Part shown: in pieces, positions 7,590 through 13,230 of the stretch
How the letters are laid out: the number at the start of each line of letters is the position of its first letter
How positions within the stretch are numbered: the stretch's first letter is position 1
The notes under the pieces: generated by a model
What the model saw: only the letters and a program-made list of their open reading frames with translations
Told to the model about the DNA's origin: nothing
Database searches by the model: none
Program-made: the position numbers and the translations under genes
DNA from: an uncultured Oscillospiraceae bacterium
GTDB lineage: Bacteria > Bacillota > Clostridia > Oscillospirales > Acutalibacteraceae
NCBI GenBank assembly: GCA_900541905.1
Contig: UQLQ01000036.1
Span: 1-13,992, forward strand
Direction of reading: 5' to 3'
Length of the DNA stretch: 13,992 nt

Positions 7590-7953
7590 ATTGCAAACAC
7601 GGGGAAAACCACTCCCTGTGTTGTCGGACGAACCCTCAAAATCAGCGTGGAAATTCCGGTTCGGCGGCAGAAAAAAGGATAATCCGGTTTGCATGGGGGA
7701 CGATTAGGAGTGATGCCGAGAGTCAATATGCAAACGCTCCCAACAGGGTATCAAAACTTCACTTGAGACAAAAAATATGATGCAGTGAGAGGGAAAGACT
7801 CTGCGCTTTTCTTTTTCAAAACTGCGGGAATGGTTGTTGGTTTGTTTTGTAGGAAGAGCAAGCGGAACGGGAGTTTCGGTACAGACCGCAAAACGGAACG
7901 TGTACAGTGGTCGTGTATGTTTGGACATGATTGGAGATACCTTTTTGAATATA

Positions 7954-7989
7954 CGGAATTGCCTTTGACAGCGGAATTGCCCTTGACGG
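7954..7989. repeat. 18-bp tandem direct repeat, two copies
   Basis: CGGAATTGCCTTTGACAG at 7954-7971 is followed directly by CGGAATTGCCCTTGACGG at 7972-7989, with two mismatches; a third, poorer copy may begin at 7990. Each copy contains a TTGAC-type sequence, but no matching -10 was found. Confidence 0.7.
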
Positions 7990-8034
7990 CGGCAAAGCTG
8001 TACGGTTGTCACAGCTTATAACAAAGGAGATACA

Positions 8035-8118
8035 GTGGGAAATGCAACAAACGGTTTGTCCCAAGACCCAAAGACACTTGAAAGGGAAGCGGTTTTGTTG
8101 TTTACGGAACAGATATGA
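8035..8118 (+). CDS. Possible 27-residue small protein
   Basis: AAAGGAG at 8023-8029 lies five bases from a GTG at 8035 that opens a 27-codon frame ending in TGA. The peptide begins MGNATNGLSQDPKTLEREAV and has a balanced, soluble-looking composition, unlike the chance frames around it. A 13-base palindrome (ACAAAC-G-GTTTGT, 8047-8059) lies inside it, and a strong terminator follows at 8163. I recognise no family, and no clear promoter was seen. It could equally be a remnant of a longer gene: the frame continues after the stop for 13 codons. Confidence 0.3.
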   Translation: MGNATNGLSQDPKTLEREAVLLFTEQI

Positions 8119-8162
8119 AACGAAACAAGACGGTTGTCCTGCCTACAAAATAAATAGGAATA

Positions 8163-8205
8163 AAAAGCCTCCAATCGCAGCATAGAAGTACGATTGGAGG
8201 CTTTT
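8163..8205. terminator. Strong bidirectional terminator between converging transcripts
   Basis: AAAAGCCTCCAATCG at 8163-8177 is exactly complementary to CGATTGGAGGCTTTT at 8191-8205 (15 bp, 13-base loop), with T-rich sequence on both strands (TTTTCTTTTT on +, TTTTTATT on -). It can end + strand transcripts from the left and the - strand lipoprotein transcript from the right. Confidence 0.9.
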
Positions 8206-8415
8206 CTTTTTACGGTCTTTTTTTCGGGGCTTCATCATGGATGCACACCGTTTTTTGCATTTATGAATCTTTTGATATGTCCTTTCAGGCATCACATTGC
8301 CTGTTGGCCGTCTGTGTGGTAATGCGATTCACGTCAACCCGTCATCGGATTTGAGTGTATCTCGCTTCTGAAGATGTATTTTTGTTGATGATGTGGATTT
8401 GTGCTTTCGTTGGAA

Positions 8416-8988
8416 TCAATCTTCTTTGGGACGGGCAGAGGTAATTCCTGTCAGGGACCCCGAAACGTAAGACGATGTAGAATTCAAATGATAGTCGCTG
8501 ATGCTTTGATTTGCTGTGGCAAATCTGTCTATGCTCTCTGTCTCGGGGGAGATATCTTTAAAATATACCACTGTCTGATTGGACAGCATCTTAAAATAAT
8601 ACGGAGATGCTAAGTATTGTCCGTTGTGATACACCACATATCCGTTTGCCATGGCCTGTGCCAGTGTTGTGGGACTGCTTGTATGGTACGGAACCCAATC
8701 TGCATAAGGGTCTGCGGTTGTTTGCGTATTGTAGCTGTAATCGGGCTGTGCTGCGGCAGTTTGTGTGGTGGTTTCCTCTGCGGGTGCTTCCTCCAAAGGT
8801 GCGGCAGAGCTTTCTTCTGCGGGCGTTTCCTCGGGTATGCTTTCGGGTTCGGATACGGTGGTATCGGAGGAAACAGCTTCCGACACGGTTTCTTGACTGA
8901 CGGTGCTTTGGGCAGTATCTGTACTGCATCCTGCAAAGACACATGCGGTGCAGGCAGTTGCCAACAGAAATAAAATTGCTTTTTTCAT
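8416..8988 (-). CDS. Lipoprotein with acidic Ser/Thr/Glu/Pro-rich stalk; putative lysogenic-conversion gene
   Basis: The 190-residue protein begins with a lipoprotein signal peptide: MKK, a hydrophobic core at residues 4-19, and the lipobox VFAGC with Cys21 as the predicted lipid-modified residue. Residues 22-80 are a low-complexity stalk rich in Ser, Thr, Glu, Pro and Ala. A small C-terminal domain (about 82-190) is rich in Tyr and Asn, with NGYVVYHNGQYLASPYYF at 115-132. I recognise no family for it. GGGAG lies just upstream of the start (8994-8998 on this strand). The gene follows the phage repressor by 84 bases in the same direction, with no terminator or clear promoter between, so it is probably expressed in the lysogen. 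By position it could be a superinfection-exclusion or surface-altering lipoprotein, but that is inference from context only. Confidence 0.8.
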   Translation of the reverse strand: MKKAILFLLATACTACVFAGCSTDTAQSTVSQETVSEAVSSDTTVSEPESIPEETPAEESSAAPLEEAPAEETTTQTAAAQPDYSYNTQTTADPYADWVPYHTSSPTTLAQAMANGYVVYHNGQYLASPYYFKMLSNQTVVYFKDISPETESIDRFATANQSISDYHLNSTSSYVSGSLTGITSARPKED

Positions 8989-9072
8989 ATGTTCTCCCTC
9001 TTATGATTCAAGTATTTGTAATGGATATGCGCATACATCTATGATATGCTGTCTCCATTGGGACTGCTGCGT

Positions 9073-9804
9073 TTATTCCAAATCAAACTCCACTTTTACC
9101 ACTTTTCCCAACACCGCTATGTCAGGATTGTCCTGTGCATACAACTGTACTGTGTAGCTTGCATTGAAAGACTGCGGTTCCAGCAGAATCATTTGATGTT
9201 CTGTTCGGAATCGTCTGACAACAGGTGTCCCGTTTACTGCAATGACGGCAATTTCTCCGTTGTTCACCTGCGCTTGACGGCGTACAATCAAGGTATCGCC
9301 CGGATAAATCCGTGCGGCGTTCATGCTGTCATCCGATGCTGTCATCTTGAAACAGTCGGAATCCTCTCCGTACTCGGCAGGGCAGGGTTGTTTTGGCTGT
9401 GGGGCTGTTTTGTCTGTATGGGTCTTGTGGTACTGCGGCCGTTCCTGTAACGCAGGACACGCTTGCGCTGCTTCTCGGTCACCGTCAGGCAATCCGTTTC
9501 CCGCTTCTTCCAGCGCTTTTTTGTTCATGGCCTTGGTATGCTGTACATAGCCGTAGCCCATTTCTCCCGGATGTTTGTTGCCGACCCGCTCCATTGGCAC
9601 GTCGTATCCCATAAGCCAAGCTTCGTTTACTTCCAGGGCTTTGCTGATTAACTCCAGCCTGTCATATTTTGGCTCAAATGCTCCGTTTACATATTGCGAC
9701 ATGGCGCTTTTCGGAATTCCCGTCATCTCGCACAGCTGCGATTGCTTCATGCGTCTGAGATGCAATGCCTCCTGCAATCGGTCGGCACATTTCTCTTTTG
9801 TCAT
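9073..9804 (-). CDS. Phage-type repressor: XRE helix-turn-helix plus S24 (LexA/CI-like) domain with Lys-to-Arg change
   Basis: This 243-residue protein has the layout of a CI/LexA-like repressor. An N-terminal XRE helix-turn-helix (about residues 7-62) has its recognition region in QSQLCEMTGIPKSAMSQYVNG at 21-41. A polar, probably flexible linker spans about 75-150, and an S24 peptidase-like domain spans about 152-241. The catalytic-serine motif is clear (DDSM, Ser160). The partner lysine is expected 37 residues later, as in LexA (Ser119/Lys156); that position is Arg197 (VVRRF, codon AGA). No Ala-Gly or Cys-Gly cleavage site lies about 35 residues before Ser160; the nearest Ala-Gly is 101-102. 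Self-cleavage is therefore doubtful. The start has AAAGGTGG upstream. It faces a divergent + strand early region across likely operators. Confidence 0.9.
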   Translation of the reverse strand: MTKEKCADRLQEALHLRRMKQSQLCEMTGIPKSAMSQYVNGAFEPKYDRLELISKALEVNEAWLMGYDVPMERVGNKHPGEMGYGYVQHTKAMNKKALEEAGNGLPDGDREAAQACPALQERPQYHKTHTDKTAPQPKQPCPAEYGEDSDCFKMTASDDSMNAARIYPGDTLIVRRQAQVNNGEIAVIAVNGTPVVRRFRTEHQMILLEPQSFNASYTVQLYAQDNPDIAVLGKVVKVEFDLE

Positions 9805-9838
9805 GGGTACACCACCTTTGTAGTGCTATCTTACCACG

Positions 9839-9877
9839 TAAGTTTAGAAATATCAATTATAATTTATATTTTGTGAA
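9839..9877 (-). promoter_or_regulatory. Repressor promoter with operator half-site
   Basis: On the - strand TTCACA (9872-9877), a 17-base spacer and GATATT (9849-9854) form a plausible promoter. TAAACTTA (plus-strand TAAGTTTA, 9839-9846) sits just downstream of the -10. The same octamer lies just after the -10 of the divergent promoter, which suggests autoregulation. Confidence 0.5.
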
Positions 9878-9924
9878 TTATTTTCATGAATTATGAAAAA
9901 ATTGGTATCTTATGGATTTTTACA

Positions 9925-9953
9925 TTGACATTCTGCCGGTTTCATGCTAGGAT
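9925..9953 (+). promoter_or_regulatory. Rightward early promoter
   Basis: TTGACA at 9925-9930, a 17-base spacer and TAGGAT at 9948-9953, with a TGC extended -10 just before. The likely operator begins at the last base of the -10. This is probably the main lytic/early promoter, divergent from the repressor gene. Confidence 0.8.
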
Positions 9954-9975
9954 AAGTTTATAAAAACTAAACTTA
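9953..9975. promoter_or_regulatory. Candidate repressor operator: TAAGTTTA-N7-TAAACTTA
   Basis: A perfect 8-bp dyad (9953-9960 and 9968-9975) overlaps the -10 and transcription start of the rightward promoter. It also contains AGTTT-N4-AAACT (9955-9968). Its position is where a CI-like repressor would block RNA polymerase. Binding by the protein at 9073-9804 is inference. Confidence 0.65.
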
Positions 9976-10021
9976 TGGATTGCGCTGTGATATTTGATAC
10001 ATTTGTATAGAGGAGGGTACA

Positions 10022-10258
10022 ATGCCAAAGGTACCGCACACTCCCTGTGCAAATCTCATACACTTGCACCGCGTATGCTTCATTGGCAGGCGGCAGCGAC
10101 GTTGCTTCCGTATCCTTGAAAGACGGGACTATATTGATAGATTGGTAAATTGCCAACAATGGAAGGTTCTCTTTTGCAAGGGGAGATTTTGTTGTTGGTT
10201 CCGCCTTTTTTGGGAGGATACAGCATACACAGCAAATTTTTTTCATCTAAAAGTTTAG
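10022..10258 (+). CDS. Doubtful 78-residue early ORF
   Basis: AGGAGGG at 10011-10017 precedes an ATG at 10022, about 60 bases downstream of the rightward promoter start, so ribosomes should load here. The 78-residue product is rich in Cys, Arg, Phe and Trp, with no recognisable domain, and looks less natural than other frames of the same DNA. From 10011 to 10145 the frame beginning AGG AGG GTA reads with ordinary composition (for example TAYASLAGGSDVASVSLKDG) and no start codon. From 10141 a third frame reads LPTMEGSLLQGEILLLVPPF and continues to a stop at 10267-10269. One explanation is a frameshifted gene; another is a short true ORF. The opposite-strand frame 9947-10246 lacks a ribosome binding site. 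Treat as unresolved. Confidence 0.35.
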   Translation: MPKVPHTPCANLIHLHRVCFIGRRQRRCFRILERRDYIDRLVNCQQWKVLFCKGRFCCWFRLFWEDTAYTANFFHLKV

Positions 10259-10264
10259 AAAACT
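10251..10264. promoter_or_regulatory. Second candidate operator sequence, AGTTT-N3-AAACT
   Basis: AAGTTTAGAAAACT contains the dyad AGTTT (10252-10256) / AAACT (10260-10264). The 11-mer AAGTTTAGAAA also occurs at 9840-9850 beside the repressor promoter. It lies just before the ribosome binding site of the gene at 10285, so it may be a further repressor site. Confidence 0.4.
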
Positions 10265-10284
10265 GAATTATAAGGAGAAAACAC

Positions 10285-10629
10285 ATGACAAGAAAGATAG
10301 CAGATTGGCTTACCATTGTCCTTACATTTGTTTGTACCATGGCAGCCTTGGGCGTTGTGGGAGCATTTCAATGTGGACACCTGGACTTTGCGGGCTTTTT
10401 CATAGGCGAGGGGATTTGTATTGCGTTGATTGCGTTGTTGGCGGGAATCAATTCCATGTTTGGTTCTAAAAGAAGACATACCCCGCAAGCCGTGACGAGA
10501 GCAAAAACCATGAAATCCAACGATACTCCGAACCACATCAGAAAAACAGGGGATTGGACTAAGGGAGAGAAAACAGCCTTTGCCTCTCGTCGTTTTACAA
10601 AAGTTCGCAAGGAGAAAAAGGCAGGATAA
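10285..10629 (+). CDS. Small two-helix membrane protein with basic cytoplasmic tail
   Basis: The 114-residue protein has two clear hydrophobic helices, about residues 7-28 (ADWLTIVLTFVCTMAALG) and 36-57 (AGFFIGEGICIALIALLAG), separated by a short turn. A strongly basic, polar tail runs from about 61 to 114 and ends in RFTKVRKEKKAG. AAGGAG at 10272-10277 gives a well-placed ribosome binding site. I recognise no family. It is the first well-supported gene of the rightward early transcript, between the repressor region and the replication genes. In phages this position often holds small regulatory or host-takeover proteins, but no function can be assigned. Confidence 0.7.
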   Translation: MTRKIADWLTIVLTFVCTMAALGVVGAFQCGHLDFAGFFIGEGICIALIALLAGINSMFGSKRRHTPQAVTRAKTMKSNDTPNHIRKTGDWTKGEKTAFASRRFTKVRKEKKAG

Positions 10630-10755
10630 CATGGAAGGGACATTCTCGTATTCCAACGGAAGGATAGGAAATTTTTTTATTTTATGAGAACATACGTTCC
10701 TATAAAAGCGACGCCGAGCTTTGCTTGGAATGAGAAACGATTTTCCTGTGGAGAT

Positions 10756-10814
10756 TTTCACGGGAAACAGACTTCAAACCGCTGCGAAATATAATTTGCC
10801 GTGAAAGCGGTTTG
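10756..10814 (+). promoter_or_regulatory. Interleaved inverted repeats around a TATAAT, upstream of the replisome organiser
   Basis: TTTCACGG (10756-10763) is complementary to CCGTGAAA (10799-10806), and CAAACCGCT (10775-10783) to AGCGGTTTG (10806-10814). The order is A-B-A'-B', so in RNA the two stems would be pseudoknotted or mutually exclusive; in DNA they could be paired binding sites. A perfect TATAAT lies between them at 10790-10795, without a good -35. Confidence 0.45.
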
Positions 10815-10896
10815 TGCTTTGAAACGGTACGGACCAATACGGCGGGTGCAATGTGCTGCTGCGGAAATCAGAGACAGATTGGAAAGGGGGGAAGCT

Positions 10897-11703
10897 ATGG
10901 CGGAAAAGAAGTATTATTGGCTCAAATTGACGGAGACGTTTTTTGAAGATGACACCGTTTTGTATATGGAATCTCAAACCAACGGGGAAAAGTACAGCAA
11001 TTTCTATTTAAAATTGTGTTTGAAATCCCTGCGTACCAACGGCAGACTGATTCGTCTTGTGGGAGAAACGCTCATTCCTCATGAGGCGGATTCTCTTGCA
11101 AGACTGACCGGCTGTGACATCGACACGGTTCGGGCTGCAATGCAGTTGTTTCAATCCATTGGAATCGTGCAGATTTCTCAAATCGGAGAAATCTGTCTGC
11201 CGCAGGTGCAGGAGATGGTGGGCAGTGAAACGGATAAAGCAAAAATGATGCGCAGATTGCGGGCGGAACGGGCCAATCAATTGCATTCGGGTAAGATTCC
11301 GCAGAATGATGCACCGCAGACCGGTGTTTCACAAAACAATGTTCCACAGAACAATGTTCCGGGGGTGTTACCCAACTGTTACACAGAGAAAAGAGAAAAC
11401 AGTACAGAGACGACAGACAAGAAAAAGAACAACAAACACACGCGGGGCGAATCGTTTGTTCCTCCCACGGAGGAAGAGGTAAAAGCATACTGCAAAGAAA
11501 GAAACAACACGGTCAATGCTGCGCATTTTATGGATTACTATTGTTCCAACGGCTGGAAAGTGGGCCGCAATGAGATGAAAGACTGGAAAGCGGCAGTGAG
11601 AATGTGGGAAAGGAGGAGTTGGAATGGATTACAAAACACAGATATTGAACATGGTGCCCGACCAAGTGAAGCAGAAACTGAAGAATATGGTACTGTCCTG
11701 TGA
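10897..11703 (+). CDS. Phage replisome organiser (N-terminal replisome-organiser domain, DnaD-like role)
   Basis: This protein probably binds the phage origin and recruits the helicase loader encoded next to it. The N-terminal part, about residues 1-120 (KKYYWLKLTETFFEDD, then NFYLKLCLKSLRTNGRL), matches the phage replisome organiser N-terminal domain. A linker follows, with four pentapeptide repeats (PQNDA, PQTGV, SQNNV, PQNNV) at 135-154 and a polar Lys/Asn/Thr stretch. The C-terminal segment at about 187-243, with EVKAYCKERNN and GWKVGRNEMKDWKAAVRMWER, is the conserved tail motif of such proteins. The ATG at 10897 is preferred over the frame's GTG at 10801 because AAAGGGGGG (10883-10891) precedes it and the domain begins there. 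The last 26 codons overlap the next gene. Length is 268 residues. Confidence 0.88.
   Translation: MAEKKYYWLKLTETFFEDDTVLYMESQTNGEKYSNFYLKLCLKSLRTNGRLIRLVGETLIPHEADSLARLTGCDIDTVRAAMQLFQSIGIVQISQIGEICLPQVQEMVGSETDKAKMMRRLRAERANQLHSGKIPQNDAPQTGVSQNNVPQNNVPGVLPNCYTEKRENSTETTDKKKNNKHTRGESFVPPTEEEVKAYCKERNNTVNAAHFMDYYCSNGWKVGRNEMKDWKAAVRMWERRSWNGLQNTDIEHGARPSEAETEEYGTVL
11299..11358 (+). repeat. Four 15-bp direct repeats inside the replisome-organiser gene (candidate origin iterons)
   Basis: The four units are CCGCAGAATGATGCA, CCGCAGACCGGTGTT, TCACAAAACAATGTT and CCACAGAACAATGTT, starting at 11299, 11314, 11329 and 11344. They are followed by a purine-biased, A-rich, nearly T-free stretch at about 11388-11442. 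Direct repeats plus an asymmetric A-rich region inside the initiator gene is the layout of lambda ori within O. An origin role here is inference. Confidence 0.5.
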
Positions 11704-12463
11704 CGACCCGCAGCAAAGAGACTGTAACAATCTCAATGCGCTGGAAGGAGACTTAAAGGGATATGACTGCCGTTTGTGCAAAAACAAAGGAGTCAGGTAT
11801 GTGGTAAAAGAGGGATATTTGGTGGCGCAGGAATGCGAATGTATGCCTGCGCGGGAGACCCTTGCCCGCATACGCAAAAGCGGATTGGAAAGCGTTTTGC
11901 GCACCAATACCTTTGAACGCTATTTGGCAAAGGAGCCGTGGCAGGTGAGAATCAAACAGGAGGCGCTGCGGTATTTATCCGACCATAACGGCAGGTGGTT
12001 CTTTATCGGCGGACAGGCAGGTGCGGGAAAAACGCATATCTGTACGGCGTTGGTGGGGCAGCTCATTCAAAAAGGATACGGCGCAAAGTACATGCTTTGG
12101 AAGGATGAATCCGCAAAGCTCAAACGTATCATGCATGAGAGCGCCCAATATGAGCGTTTATTGCAGGAGCTCAAGTCTGTTCCCGTGCTGTACATTGACG
12201 ACTTTTTCAAAACTTCCGTCAACAGCGAAGGTAACAAGACGCCGCCCACACAGGGTGACATCAATTTGGCCTTTGAGATTCTCAACTACAGGTACAATCA
12301 AGACAGAATTACCATCATTTCTTCCGAGATGACCATAAAGGAAATCATTGCCTGCGATGAGGCGGTGGGAAGCAGAATTTTTCAAAAGACACATCCTTAT
12401 TCGCTCAATTTATCCAAGGATAAAGCGAAAAATCAACGGTTAAAACAATACCCACCGCAGTGA
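11624..12463 (+). CDS. DnaC/DnaI-like AAA+ helicase loader (phage)
   Basis: The 279-residue protein has the layout of phage helicase loaders, which place the replicative helicase on origin DNA with the replisome organiser. An N-terminal zinc-binding-like segment has Cys49, Cys52, Cys71 and Cys73 (YDCRLCKNKG and ECECMP). The AAA+ core has Walker A GGQAGAGKT at 129-137, Walker B VLYIDD at 188-193, a sensor-1-like IISSEM at 231-236 and a likely arginine finger Arg251 in VGSRIF. AAAGGAGG at 11609-11616 and ATG at 11624 support the start. It overlaps the end of the replisome organiser gene by 80 bases in another frame, an unusually long overlap. Identification as a helicase loader is firm; whether it loads the host or a phage helicase cannot be said. 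Confidence 0.93.
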   Translation: MDYKTQILNMVPDQVKQKLKNMVLSCDDPQQRDCNNLNALEGDLKGYDCRLCKNKGVRYVVKEGYLVAQECECMPARETLARIRKSGLESVLRTNTFERYLAKEPWQVRIKQEALRYLSDHNGRWFFIGGQAGAGKTHICTALVGQLIQKGYGAKYMLWKDESAKLKRIMHESAQYERLLQELKSVPVLYIDDFFKTSVNSEGNKTPPTQGDINLAFEILNYRYNQDRITIISSEMTIKEIIACDEAVGSRIFQKTHPYSLNLSKDKAKNQRLKQYPPQ

Positions 12464-12512
12464 CTGTACGCGCAGGTATGCAGTGCATGTTTATCTTAAA
12501 TTCACAGCTGCC

Positions 12513-12808
12513 TTGCATATGTGCTTGTATGGAAAACATGCCTACATGGAAGGCGTGAAGCAACACGTCCTGTATGAGGGTGACAGCGGCAAAGTTCTGA
12601 CATTGCGGTTGTAAGATACAGCCATAGGAATGCTGCGGTTTGGCATGACTGTATTATGGCAGTATGGTGCGGTGTTATGGGGTGTTTTATTTATGGCAGT
12701 GAGGAATATGGTGTTGTGATGTGGCGCGAACCGTTGCCGCAAAGCATGATAACACTGTGGATACGACACGATGAAAGACAGAGCAATGGAAAACCGGATG
12801 CGGCAGGT
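12513..12808. repeat. Duplicated block, copy 1
   Basis: It begins TTGCATATGTGCTTG and aligns with copy 2 at 12895-13167. The core 12604-12737 is nearly identical to 12984-13121, with about seven substitutions and one 4-base indel. Similarity weakens on both sides, with a final recognisable match around GCGGCAG (12799-12805). It contains TTATGGCAGTATGG at 12654-12667 and TTATGGCAGTGAGG at 12691-12704, so it has an internal repeat. Confidence 0.85.
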
Positions 12809-12894
12809 ACTTTTATGCGGTGTGTTCCATTTGATTTTGGTATGGAATATGTGAATCGCAGCAATCTGATGGAAGTTTTGGTTGTATACTTTCT

Positions 12895-13167
12895 TTGCAT
12901 ACGTGCTTGCATAAAAAAGTGTTTGCATGGATGACATAAGGTAATACGACCTGTATGAGGTGATAGCAGAGAAGCTATAGCACTGCGGTTATAAGATACA
13001 GCCATAGGAATGCTGCGGTTTGGCATGATTGTGTTATGGCAGTATGGTGCGGTGTTATGGTCGGGGTGTTTTATTTATGGCAGTGAGGAATATGGTGTTA
13101 TGAGGTGGCGCAAACCGTTGCGGCACTGTGCAGCAACGGAGAGCAGTGTTCACGGAAAGCGGCAGAG
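12895..13167. repeat. Duplicated block, copy 2
   Basis: It begins TTGCATACGTGCTTG. The internal motifs recur as TTATGGCAGTATGG at 13034-13047 and TTATGGCAGTGAGG at 13075-13088. Relative to copy 1 it has an extra TCGG near 13061, and it is shortened after 13121. A small hairpin ATAGC-agaga-AGCTAT near 12963-12978 is not cleanly preserved in copy 1. Confidence 0.85.
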
Positions 13168-13230
13168 GGGCAAAACAGCACAAATAAAAGCAGAGAATAA
13201 AAAGTATCAAAATGAGAGGGGAATTTTTAC

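Larger units (their letters stand above)
7394..8034. other. Gene-poor stretch downstream of yaaA
   Basis: No gene is supported in these 640 bases. Open frames at 7390-7575 and 7785-8021 have no ribosome binding site and odd composition. Present are an imperfect hairpin (ACACGGGGA at 7597-7605 with TCCCTGTGT at 7613-7621), an 8-bp inverted repeat GTTTGCAT/ATGCAAAC at 7687-7694 and 7728-7735, and a tandem repeat at 7954-7989. It may be degenerated sequence. Confidence 0.5.
12464..13230. other. Gene-free region with a duplicated block
   Basis: The 767 bases between the helicase loader and the next regulator carry two copies of a roughly 280-300-base block (listed separately). Open frames at 12656-12934 and 13010-13234 on the + strand and at 12542-12937 and 12691-13026 on the - strand lack ribosome binding sites and are not conserved in frame between the copies. 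A 27-codon frame at 12771-12854 (hydrophobic C-terminal half) also lacks a ribosome binding site. I call no gene. Confidence 0.6.

Noticed and set aside
8591..8973. Several + and - strand frames of 97-118 codons across the lipoprotein gene
   Set aside because: They are other-frame readings of the repetitive Ser/Glu/Pro-coding stalk.
9947..10246. 99-codon - strand frame starting MKKICCVCCIL
   Set aside because: It superficially resembles a signal peptide start, but there is no ribosome binding site and it crosses the rightward promoter.
12513..13167. CRISPR array or diversity-generating template repeat
   Set aside because: Only two long diverged copies, no short regular repeats and spacers, no cas or reverse transcriptase gene, and no adenine-specific substitution pattern.
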